From Sphingorhabdus_B arenilitoris (lineage in GTDB: Bacteria > Pseudomonadota > Alphaproteobacteria > Sphingomonadales > Sphingomonadaceae), in assembly GCF_042651485.1 (NCBI RefSeq), contig NZ_JBHSDH010000013.1, positions 186,001 to 250,000 on the forward strand: 64,000 nt of DNA, read 5' to 3'. The position numbers and the translations under genes were made by a program. Below the pieces are notes generated by a model. The model was not told where the DNA came from. It worked only from the letters and a program-made list of their open reading frames with translations, and did not search any database. Positions within the stretch are counted from its first letter, which is position 1; the number at the start of each line of letters is the position of its first letter. Positions 43,661-51,100 of the stretch are shown here, one piece after another.

Positions 43661-44647
43661 ATGAAATTGCTCAAACTTGTTCCCGACGATACCAACATCG
43701 GCTTCCTCAAATGGCGGAATGTTGCCTTTATCCTGAGCACATTGTTGATGGTCGCTTCGATCTTCATGCTCGTATCAAAAGGATTGAATTTCGGCGTCGA
43801 TTTTGTCGGCGGCCAAATGATCCGCGCGACATTCACCGAAAGCACACAGGCACCGGTGGCCGAGCTGCGCCAGAAAGTTGCTGGCCTCGGCTATGGCGAT
43901 CCCACGATACAGCGTTTCGGTGAGGCCAATCAGGTTTCGATCCGAATGAAACTTCCCGCAGGCGCAGATGAGAAGCCGGAACTCGCCGATCAAATGGCGA
44001 CTAAAATTACGTCAAAGCTGAAAGCGGATTATAAAGGCGTCGTGATTGACGGCGTGGATTCCGTTTCGGGGAAGGTCTCAAGCGAGCTGTTTTCCAAAGG
44101 GATTTGGGCGCTTGTCGCGGCGGTTTTAGGCGTTTCGGCTTATATCTGGCTACGGTTTGAATGGCAGTTTGGGGTCGGCGCCATTTGGGCGTTGGTGCAT
44201 GACATTACGCTGACGCTGGGGCTATTTTCGCTGACGGGATTGGAATTTGATCTCAATACCATCGCGGCGCTTCTGACCATCATTGGCTATTCGCTCAATG
44301 ATACGATTGTCGTTTATGACCGGATCAGAGAGAATCTAAAAAAATATCGTAAAATGGATATGTCGTCCTTGCTCGATCTTTCGGTGAATGAGACTTTGGC
44401 CCGGACCATCATGACCAGCTTGACAATTTTGCTGCCACTCTTGTGCCTCGTCTTTATCGGACCGGGAGTGATCTTTGGTTTTGCATTGGCGATGACATTC
44501 GGCATTTTCGTGGGCACTTATTCGTCAATCTATATGGCGGCGCCGATATTGATCTGGTTAAAGGTTGGCCCCGATAGCTTCATTCCAGAGGAGGGAGTAG
44601 AGGAAAAGGTGAACCGGCTGAACGAAGGCTATGGCGCGAAGGTCTAA
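43661..44647 (+). CDS. secF: Protein translocase subunit SecF
   Basis: Partner of SecD with six membrane segments. The family motif LNFGVDFVGGQMI follows the first segment (about residue 42), and TIIGYSLNDTIVVYDRIREN lies in the fourth to fifth segment region. 328 aa. GAGGAG precedes ATG 43661 by about nine bases. Convergent with the glycosyltransferase gene after only 28 bases, in which AGCGCTTAAC (44661) and GTTAGCGCT (44675) can form a hairpin. Confidence 0.97.
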   Translation: MKLLKLVPDDTNIGFLKWRNVAFILSTLLMVASIFMLVSKGLNFGVDFVGGQMIRATFTESTQAPVAELRQKVAGLGYGDPTIQRFGEANQVSIRMKLPAGADEKPELADQMATKITSKLKADYKGVVIDGVDSVSGKVSSELFSKGIWALVAAVLGVSAYIWLRFEWQFGVGAIWALVHDITLTLGLFSLTGLEFDLNTIAALLTIIGYSLNDTIVVYDRIRENLKKYRKMDMSSLLDLSVNETLARTIMTSLTILLPLLCLVFIGPGVIFGFALAMTFGIFVGTYSSIYMAAPILIWLKVGPDSFIPEEGVEEKVNRLNEGYGAKV

Positions 44648-44675
44648 CCCGCTATCGTGCAGCGCTTAACTCCGG

Positions 44676-45854
44676 TTAGCGCTTAATCAAGCGCCGAAAA
44701 AAAGCGGCAAGGGCACGCGCATTATTGTCCCATGAAAAATGGGCGACTTGCGCAGCGACTTGATTCTGCGGAATCGGGTTGGTGAGCAGCTCCTTCGCGG
44801 CTGCCACGATGGCTGTGGGATCGCCGTCGACAATCCGCCCGGCATCAGGCGACCTGATCAGCTCCGGCGCGCCGCCGACATTCGTGGCGATTATCCGCGT
44901 TCCGCAGGCGAGCGCCTCGACCCACGCATTGGCCAGCCCCTCGCTTTTTGAAACCAGCGCCATTATGTCGGCGGCGGCGTAAAGCCCGGGCAAGTCATCA
45001 TGTGCCACGCTGCCCGCGAAATGGAGGCGCGATGCAACCTGCAGCTTTTCGGCCAGCCTGCGGTAATCGGTCTCACTATCCCCTTGCCCCGCGAGCATCA
45101 AATGCACGTCCGGTAGCGCGGGCAGGGCTTGGATCAATAGCGCCTGATTTTTGCGCGGGATCAGCGCGCCTACCGAAAGGATCAGCGGCGCGTTTATGCC
45201 CAGCTTTTGCTTTGCCGCGCCGCGGTTCTGCGGCGTGAAACGGCTTTGATCAAGGCCAGTATAATGGACCATGATCTTGCCTGCATCCATGCCGAGCACG
45301 GCCATATCCTGCTTCAATGCGGCGGACACTGCGAGCAGCCCAGCGGCTTTATCCGCAGCAGCCAATATTTGCGATGCACAGCCTTTGGCGCTTCCCCAAT
45401 GGTGGATGTCGGCTCCTCTCGCCTTGATCGTAAAGGGGATACCCAACGCGTCCGACAAACGCATCGCCGCAGGGCCATCGGGGTAGAAAAATTCGGCATC
45501 GATCAGGTCAAATGGCTTTTCTGTGTGCAGACGCCGGACAAGCGGCAATATCGCCCTTGCAATCATGGCGGGATTATACGGGCCGCCAAATTTGGGAATG
45601 ACCTGAAAGCGCGGCCGATATACGTGAAGACCCCGCCAATGCTCCTGATCAGGAACAACAGATAACGGCCGGTATCGAGACGCCAAACGAAGCGGCCATG
45701 GCGGAATGGCAATGGGATTAATGACGGTAACGTCCATCCCTTCTATCGCGGCCAACCCAGCGGTTTGCCGTTCGACAAATATACCAAAATTGGGCTGAAC
45801 TGCATTGGGGAATAGCGTCGCCAGCGTCAATATGCGCAATGGCCGTTCCGTCAT
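44676..45854 (-). CDS. Family 4 glycosyltransferase
   Basis: GT-B retaining glycosyltransferase that transfers a sugar from an activated donor, probably to a surface glycan. Two Rossmann domains: the N-terminal one starts LTLATLFPNAVQPNFGIFVE, the C-terminal one LSVGALIPRKNQALLIQAL, with the E-x7-E motif in SEGLANAWVEALACG. 392 aa. Its ATG overlaps the stop of the upstream XRE regulator by four bases, so it is translated together with it, which is unusual. Donor and acceptor unknown. Confidence 0.88.
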   Translation of the reverse strand: MTERPLRILTLATLFPNAVQPNFGIFVERQTAGLAAIEGMDVTVINPIAIPPWPLRLASRYRPLSVVPDQEHWRGLHVYRPRFQVIPKFGGPYNPAMIARAILPLVRRLHTEKPFDLIDAEFFYPDGPAAMRLSDALGIPFTIKARGADIHHWGSAKGCASQILAAADKAAGLLAVSAALKQDMAVLGMDAGKIMVHYTGLDQSRFTPQNRGAAKQKLGINAPLILSVGALIPRKNQALLIQALPALPDVHLMLAGQGDSETDYRRLAEKLQVASRLHFAGSVAHDDLPGLYAAADIMALVSKSEGLANAWVEALACGTRIIATNVGGAPELIRSPDAGRIVDGDPTAIVAAAKELLTNPIPQNQVAAQVAHFSWDNNARALAAFFRRLIKR

Positions 45855-46414
45855 AGCTTGCGCATCAACCGGACAGCTTTGGCGATCCAGACGGGGTCAT
45901 TGACAACCTGTTGCCGTGACCCGGCCTGCAATGGCAATAGATGCAATTTGCCATCTTCGCGCCCCAATAGCCGCGCGAACAGAAAACGGCCGGCGGGCCG
46001 GGGAACCAGAATATCGAGATTCAGCGCATCGCCAAAATTTTCCGGCAAGATTTTCTCCAGCCACAGCTCATCGCCGGGCCGATACTCGCCCAAGCTGCTT
46101 GCAACCCGCATACCCACCATCTCGCCGCCGATATTGGGGACGAGCAGCTTTTCTTCCTTCGTTGGCGCATATGCGCCCTCTGCCCCCAAAATAGCCGCGA
46201 CGGGCAGGGCGGCCTGATCGGGCAATTGCACCAGCTCGCTGCTGTCGACATCGAGTGCGCCTGCGATACGGTTGAGCCAGTCGAGTGACAAGGTGCGGAT
46301 GCCGGTTTCCAGGCGGCCCACCGTTTGCGCGGTAGTTGGCGGGTTACAGCGAGCGGCAACATCCGCCAATGTCAGGCCCTTTGCCCGGCGAACGTCACGG
46401 ATACGGCTTAACAT
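45851..46414 (-). CDS. XRE-family transcriptional regulator
   Basis: Putative repressor of 187 aa. The N-terminal XRE helix-turn-helix (about residues 2-60) has LADVAARCN and QTVGRLETGIRTLSLDWLNR. The C-terminal half (about 75-187, with GEYRPGDELWLEK and GKLHLLPL) looks like a degenerate S24/CI-type domain; I do not see the Ser-Met and Lys of the self-cleaving active site. ATG 46414 has AAGGGG upstream; codons up to 46474 are open but lie in the operator region. The perfect repeat 46429-46443 lies just ahead, fitting autorepression. Its stop overlaps the glycosyltransferase start. The layout resembles the Caulobacter GTA repressor RogA (recollection). Confidence 0.85.
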   Translation of the reverse strand: MLSRIRDVRRAKGLTLADVAARCNPPTTAQTVGRLETGIRTLSLDWLNRIAGALDVDSSELVQLPDQAALPVAAILGAEGAYAPTKEEKLLVPNIGGEMVGMRVASSLGEYRPGDELWLEKILPENFGDALNLDILVPRPAGRFLFARLLGREDGKLHLLPLQAGSRQQVVNDPVWIAKAVRLMRKL

Positions 46415-46428
46415 GGTCAATCCCCTTA

Positions 46429-46443
46429 AAACCAAATAGGTTT
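46429..46443. promoter_or_regulatory. Putative operator between the XRE and DUF6456 genes
   Basis: Perfect inverted repeat AAACC-AAATA-GGTTT, with the same 13-base core AACCAAATAGGTT found upstream of the endolysin gene. It is 14 bases before the XRE start and 66 before the divergent DUF6456 start. CTTTCCTACA follows at 46447-46456, the second element shared with the lysis promoter. A GATTC is at 46480-46484. Confidence 0.7.
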
Positions 46444-46509
46444 CTTCTTTCCTACAATATATCGAAAATGGCAAGTGTTGATTCGCATAGAATAAGATGG
46501 AGCCAAAAA

Positions 46510-47052
46510 ATGCCGCGAATTAAGGAACGAATGAACGCTGATGATAAACAGAGCCTCAGCGGGAGTAGGGCACATCACCGCGACCCCCGCCCGTTGATCG
46601 AACGCAATTTGCTGCGGGATAGTAAGAGCGGGAAAGCCGCAAAAAGCGTTACGGTCAATCAGGCGGAGTCGCCCTTGTCCTGGCTTCATGCGCGCGGCCA
46701 TTTGACCGACCGGCAATTTCTTGCAGGTGAAAATCTACGCCAATCCTATGAATCGGCCTGCTTGGGCCCGCGCGTCACCATGCGATGGGACGGCCTAGGG
46801 GCTGGTCGTTCGAAAAGCCGAGTTGCCGCGCCAACACCCGAAAGCGAGAAAATATTATTCGCCAAAGACCGCTTTGATGCCGCCATTGAAGCGCTGGGCA
46901 GTGATCTTTCCGATATAGCTTGGCGCGTGATTTGCGCAGGTGAAGGGGTGTCATCGGCGGAACGCAATTTGGGCTGGCCAACCCGATCGGGCAAATTGGT
47001 GCTGCGTATCGCGCTGAACCGGTTGGCGGATTATTACCGGATTGCGGGATAG
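46510..47052 (+). CDS. DUF6456 domain protein, candidate regulator
   Basis: A basic 180-aa protein. The N-terminal ~60 residues are hydrophilic and probably disordered; the C-terminal part (about 95-180) has the DUF6456 pattern DLSDIAWRVICAGEG ... LGWPTRSGKLVLRIALNRLA, helix-rich and possibly DNA-binding. I recall DUF6456 proteins among the GTA activators (GafA/GafY type), which fits the divergent XRE gene, but this is not proven here. Start uncertain: ATG 46510 has GGAG seven bases upstream, and ATG 46531 has AAGGAA close upstream. Convergent with the ABC-F gene. Confidence 0.75.
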   Translation: MPRIKERMNADDKQSLSGSRAHHRDPRPLIERNLLRDSKSGKAAKSVTVNQAESPLSWLHARGHLTDRQFLAGENLRQSYESACLGPRVTMRWDGLGAGRSKSRVAAPTPESEKILFAKDRFDAAIEALGSDLSDIAWRVICAGEGVSSAERNLGWPTRSGKLVLRIALNRLADYYRIAG

Positions 47053-47081
47053 CGATGGTAAGGGCCGGTTATGGCGGGGCG

Positions 47082-48875
47082 TTAACCTGCCAGCTGCTCC
47101 GCCATAATCGCAAGCTCCAGCCAGCGTTCTTCGGCGGCATCTTTTTCCTTACCCGCGGTTTCAATAAAGCGTGTCAGTTTGGCAAAGCGGTCGGGGTTGG
47201 CAGTGTAAAGCGCAGGATCGGACAATTGCGTTTCCGCATCCGCAATTTCGGTTTCCAATTGCGCGATACGCCCGGGCAGCAGATCATAATCACGTTGGTC
47301 CTTATAGGACAATTTTGCCGCTTTAGCCGCTTTGGGGGCTGCGGCTTCGGCCTTGGGCTTGGCCGCTTTACTGGCAGGAGCGGTTTCGCGCCGGTCGCGC
47401 TTGGCTTCCCAATCGGCATAGCCGCCCACCACAATGTCAACCTTGCCTGAGCCGCTGAGTCCAAGGGTTAAGTTGACGGTGCGGTCGAGAAAATCGCGGT
47501 CATGGCTAACGATCAAGACGGTACCGTCATAATCGGCAACCACTTCCTGCAACAGATCGAGCGTTTCGAGGTCCAGATCGTTGGTTGGTTCGTCCAATAC
47601 CAGCAAATTAGCCTCTCTGGCAAATTCGCGGGCGAGCAAGATACGGGATTGCTCCCCGCCCGATAATGTTCCGATCCGCGCTTCCACCAAAGATGGGTCA
47701 AACAAAAACTCTTTCAAATATCCCTGAATATGTTTGCGCACGCCGCGCACATCGATCCAGTCGCTTCCTTCGGCAAGAACATCACGCACTCTTTTTTCGG
47801 GACTCAGCAATTTGCGTTGCTGATCGATAAATATGCCGGATAACGTGGGTGACAGGGTAACCGTGCCGCTATCGGGCTGCGCCTCCCCGGTCAGCATGCG
47901 AACCAGCGTCGTTTTGCCGGTGCCATTGGCGCCGACAATTCCAATCCGGTCGCCGCGTTGGATGCGCAGGGTAAATCCGTCAATAATCTTTCGGTCGCCG
48001 AATGATTTGCTGACCTCGTTGGCGTGGATAACAGTTTTCGTTTTCGAACCATCGTTGGCCGCAGACAGCTTTGCGATACCCTGCGCCCCCTCCATCGCGG
48101 CGCGGGCGGCGCGCATCTCATATAGCTTGGCCAGCCGGCCTTGATTGCGTTTGCGCCGGGCGGTAACGCCGCGTTCTTTCCAATGCTCCTCGATTTTCAG
48201 CTTCGCATCAAGCCGCGCGGCATTGCGGGCATCTTCGGCATAGACCTGTTCGGTCCACGCATCATAACCGCCAAAACCAATCTCATTTCGCCGCAACAGG
48301 CCGCGGTCCATCCAATAAGTCTGCCGCGTAAGCCGGGTCAAAAATGTCCGGTCATGGCTGATCACCATGAACGCACCACGATAGCGATCAAGCCATTTTT
48401 CCAGCCATTCAATCGCGTGCAGGTCCAAATGGTTGGTTGGCTCGTCCAGCAATAGAAGGTCGGGCTCGCTTGCCAAGGCACGGCAAATGGCCGCTCTGCG
48501 CCGCTCTCCCCCGCTGGCCGTTTTGGCCTCACGCGACAAATCAATGCCCAGTTGATCGGCAATTGCCTCAATCTCATATTGTGGCGGCGGGTTTTCGCCA
48601 TGCAGGGTGAAGTCCAGCAGCGTATCAAACGCTGCCACATCGGGGTCTTGATCCAGCATGACGACATTAATCCCGGGCTGCACCGTGCGCTTGCCCTTGT
48701 CGGCCTCTATCTGACCCGCGATCAGCTTCATCAGTGTCGTTTTGCCTGCGCCGTTGCGTCCAATCAGGGCAAGCCGGTCCTGCGGCCCGATATGCAGGTC
48801 AAGATTTTCAAACAGCCAGCCACTGCCTTGCTGCAGGCCGAGATTTTCATAGGATAAGATAGGAGGTTGAGACAT
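47082..48875 (-). CDS. ABC-F family ATPase (Uup-like)
   Basis: Two fused ATP-binding cassettes without membrane domain. NBD1 carries GRNGAGKTTLMKL, ASGGERRRAAICRAL and LLDEPTNHLDLHAIEW; NBD2 carries GANGTGKTTLVRM, LSGGEQSRILLAREFA and VLDEPTNDLDLETLDL. The interdomain linker is Lys/Arg-rich, and the C-terminal ~110 residues are an Ala/Lys-rich linker plus a coiled coil like the Uup DNA-binding domain. 597 aa. It is the second ABC-F gene in the window, not closely similar to the first. AGGAGG lies before ATG 48875. Confidence 0.9.
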   Translation of the reverse strand: MSQPPILSYENLGLQQGSGWLFENLDLHIGPQDRLALIGRNGAGKTTLMKLIAGQIEADKGKRTVQPGINVVMLDQDPDVAAFDTLLDFTLHGENPPPQYEIEAIADQLGIDLSREAKTASGGERRRAAICRALASEPDLLLLDEPTNHLDLHAIEWLEKWLDRYRGAFMVISHDRTFLTRLTRQTYWMDRGLLRRNEIGFGGYDAWTEQVYAEDARNAARLDAKLKIEEHWKERGVTARRKRNQGRLAKLYEMRAARAAMEGAQGIAKLSAANDGSKTKTVIHANEVSKSFGDRKIIDGFTLRIQRGDRIGIVGANGTGKTTLVRMLTGEAQPDSGTVTLSPTLSGIFIDQQRKLLSPEKRVRDVLAEGSDWIDVRGVRKHIQGYLKEFLFDPSLVEARIGTLSGGEQSRILLAREFAREANLLVLDEPTNDLDLETLDLLQEVVADYDGTVLIVSHDRDFLDRTVNLTLGLSGSGKVDIVVGGYADWEAKRDRRETAPASKAAKPKAEAAAPKAAKAAKLSYKDQRDYDLLPGRIAQLETEIADAETQLSDPALYTANPDRFAKLTRFIETAGKEKDAAEERWLELAIMAEQLAG

Positions 48876-48979
48876 GTCCGCGCCGGATAAGCGCTCCGCC
48901 GCCCAAGGGCAAGCGCAATGGTCGATTGGTCCGTGTGGTTGCGCGTTTGTTTTGCTTTCCCGCCTGCAATTTTCGGATT

Positions 48980-49849
48980 ATGGACACCGCCATGCGCACG
49001 GTATTTTTCAACGGCCAATTCATTCCCGAGGGTGAAGCCAAAGTTTCGATATTTGATCGCGGCTATCTGTTCGCTGATGCCGTTTATGAAGTGGTATCGG
49101 TGCTGGACAGAAAGCTTATAGATTTTGCGGGGCATATGGGACGGCTGGCTCGGTCTTTGGCCGAAATGTCGATGCCCCCCACATATCATGACGAACAATG
49201 GCTGGAGTTATTGCGCGCCTTGATCGACCGAAATAATTTGAACGAAGGTCTGATTTACCTTCAAATATCGCGGGGTAATCCCGGCGATCGCAGCTTTTAT
49301 TGGCCGAGCGCAGAAACGGCCCCCACGATATTGGCATTCACCCAAAACATGGCGTTGCTCGATAACCCAGCCGCATCTGCGGGACTATCGGTCGTAACCC
49401 TGCCTGATTTGCGATGGGGCAGGGCAGATATAAAAACAACGCAGCTGCTCTATGCCTCGATGATGAAAATGGAGGCAAAGGCAGCGGGTGCGGATGATGC
49501 ATGGCTGGAGCGTGACGGTTTAATCACCGAAGGGACATCGCAAAATGCGCATATTGTGAATAGCGAAGGCGTGCTGCTGTCGCATCAGCTCGACCGGAAC
49601 ATTCTGCACGGCATAACACGCGCCGCAATGCTGTCGCTCGCGGGCGGTATGAACATTCGATATGAGCAGCGCGCATTTACGGTGGCAGAGGCCGAAACGG
49701 CGCGTGAGGCATTTGTGACATCGGCCTCAACCTTTGTCATGCCGGTTACGTCGATTAACGGGAAGGCGATAGGCGGCGGGAAACCGGGACCGGTTGCCGG
49801 TGAATTGCGCCGCGCCTATATTGATTGGGCGATGGACAATGCGGTTTAG
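48980..49849 (+). CDS. Class IV aminotransferase, D-amino-acid aminotransferase-like
   Basis: PLP enzyme of fold type IV. VFFNGQFIPEGEAKVSIFDR and GYLFADAVYEV open the domain; the PLP lysine is K152 in ADIKTTQLLYA; LITEGTSQNAHIV is the family glycine-rich block. The pattern fits D-alanine aminotransferase (D-Glu supply for peptidoglycan) better than branched-chain aminotransferase, but 4-amino-4-deoxychorismate lyase is not fully excluded. ATG 48980 or ATG 48992 could be the start; neither has a strong ribosome-binding site. 289 aa from 48980. Confidence 0.85.
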   Translation: MDTAMRTVFFNGQFIPEGEAKVSIFDRGYLFADAVYEVVSVLDRKLIDFAGHMGRLARSLAEMSMPPTYHDEQWLELLRALIDRNNLNEGLIYLQISRGNPGDRSFYWPSAETAPTILAFTQNMALLDNPAASAGLSVVTLPDLRWGRADIKTTQLLYASMMKMEAKAAGADDAWLERDGLITEGTSQNAHIVNSEGVLLSHQLDRNILHGITRAAMLSLAGGMNIRYEQRAFTVAEAETAREAFVTSASTFVMPVTSINGKAIGGGKPGPVAGELRRAYIDWAMDNAV

Positions 49850-49957
49850 GGGTGCGCTAGCCACAGCGCGATGCTGCCTGAAAATGCGTTCCAATATATC
49901 TATTTGCTGACCGCGCCATTCACTCTATGTTCAATGGATAGGGGCTAAACGCAATCC

Positions 49958-50254
49958 ATGATGACCAGAAAGCTTATTCTAATTCTAGCCGCAGGCTTTA
50001 TGACTGCGATGCCGATTTCGGCGGACGCTCGGCGCAACGATCAGGGCGCAGGGCGTGAGGATGTTCAACAGGGTAAGGTGAAAACCCCGCGAGAGATCGT
50101 TGACATGATCAAACCGAAAATGCGCGGTATGCAATATCTGACCTTTGAATATTTCCCATCGACGTTGGTTTATCGTTTGAAGTTTCTTGATGGCGAACGG
50201 GTCCGTTTTGTCGATGTGGACGCGCGTACAGGCCGGATTATTGAAGTGAAGTGA
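49958..50254 (+). CDS. Small periplasmic PepSY-like protein
   Basis: A 98-aa secreted protein. A signal peptide ends near ADA at about residue 23-25. The mature part ends with a PepSY-like strand pattern, VYRLKFLDGERVRFVDVDARTGRI. Small PepSY proteins upstream of a response regulator and a sensor kinase often modulate that sensor in the periplasm. It precedes the response regulator by 109 bases, in the same direction. Two ATG codons in a row (49958, 49961) start the frame. Confidence 0.75.
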   Translation: MMTRKLILILAAGFMTAMPISADARRNDQGAGREDVQQGKVKTPREIVDMIKPKMRGMQYLTFEYFPSTLVYRLKFLDGERVRFVDVDARTGRIIEVK

Positions 50255-50363
50255 AGCTGGTTATCGGCAAAATAAAACGCGCTAATTTCCTGTTTTCCCT
50301 AAATGCCCTTATCTGCTATCCCCAAAAAAACAGCCAGAATTACACATCGCAAGAGGGAAAAAT

Positions 50364-51029
50364 ATGCGTGTATTGATCGTTGAAGACGAACCAACCTTGG
50401 GCCAGCAATTAAAAGCGACATTGGAAGGTGCGGGCTATGCCATTGATTTGTCAACCGATGGCGAAGACGGTCATTTCATGGGGATGAATGAGGATTATGA
50501 CGCAGTAATCCTTGACCTCGGCTTACCGGAAATGGACGGCCTGACTGTTCTCGACAAATGGCGCAAGAGCAAACGTAAATTCCCGGTGCTGGTGCTGACC
50601 GCGCGCGATAGCTGGTCGGACAAAGTGGCGGGTCTGGACGCTGGCGCCGATGATTATTTGGCAAAACCGTTTCAAACCGAAGAGTTGATTGCGCGCCTGC
50701 GGGCGCTGATCCGCCGCGCTTCGGGCAACGCCAGTTCGGAATTGACCGCAGGCGATGTCCGGCTGGATACGCGATCGGGCCGCGTTACGTTGAACGGCGA
50801 TCCGGTGAAACTGACTGCGCAGGAATATAAGCTGCTATCCTATTTAATGCATCACAAGGGCAAAGTCGTGTCGCGGACGGAATTGATTGAGCATATTTAT
50901 GATCAGGATTTTGACCGTGATTCCAACACCATCGAAGTGTTCGTAACGCGCATCCGCAAAAAATTGGGCCAAGACGTGATTTCGACTATCCGCGGTCTTG
51001 GTTATAGTCTTGAGGAACCTGCAAACTGA
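50364..51029 (+). CDS. OmpR/PhoP-family response regulator
   Basis: Two-component transcription regulator. Receiver domain 1-115 with acidic pair E7/D8, phosphoacceptor D51 in AVILDLGLPEMDG, and a conserved Lys in DDYLAKPF. A winged-helix DNA-binding domain of OmpR type (about 125-220) follows, with LTAQEYKLLSYLMHHKGKVV. 221 aa. AGAGGGA precedes ATG 50364. The partner kinase gene follows after 71 bases. Confidence 0.95.
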   Translation: MRVLIVEDEPTLGQQLKATLEGAGYAIDLSTDGEDGHFMGMNEDYDAVILDLGLPEMDGLTVLDKWRKSKRKFPVLVLTARDSWSDKVAGLDAGADDYLAKPFQTEELIARLRALIRRASGNASSELTAGDVRLDTRSGRVTLNGDPVKLTAQEYKLLSYLMHHKGKVVSRTELIEHIYDQDFDRDSNTIEVFVTRIRKKLGQDVISTIRGLGYSLEEPAN

Positions 51030-51100
51030 ACCAGGCTGCTGCCATTGACTCTGCGGAAATCGGGGCTGATGCGGCGGATGGCAATCGGTCATTAAAATCT

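Noticed and set aside
44661..44683. AGCGCTTAAC-TCCG-GTTAGCGCT as terminator between secF and the glycosyltransferase
   Set aside because: One base is bulged, no T-run follows on either strand, and it overlaps the glycosyltransferase stop; noted only within the secF entry.
39901..47052. Complete prophage or GTA structural cluster
   Set aside because: No terminase, portal, capsid, tail, integrase or transposase gene is present; only lysis and regulatory genes can be supported, with housekeeping genes in between.
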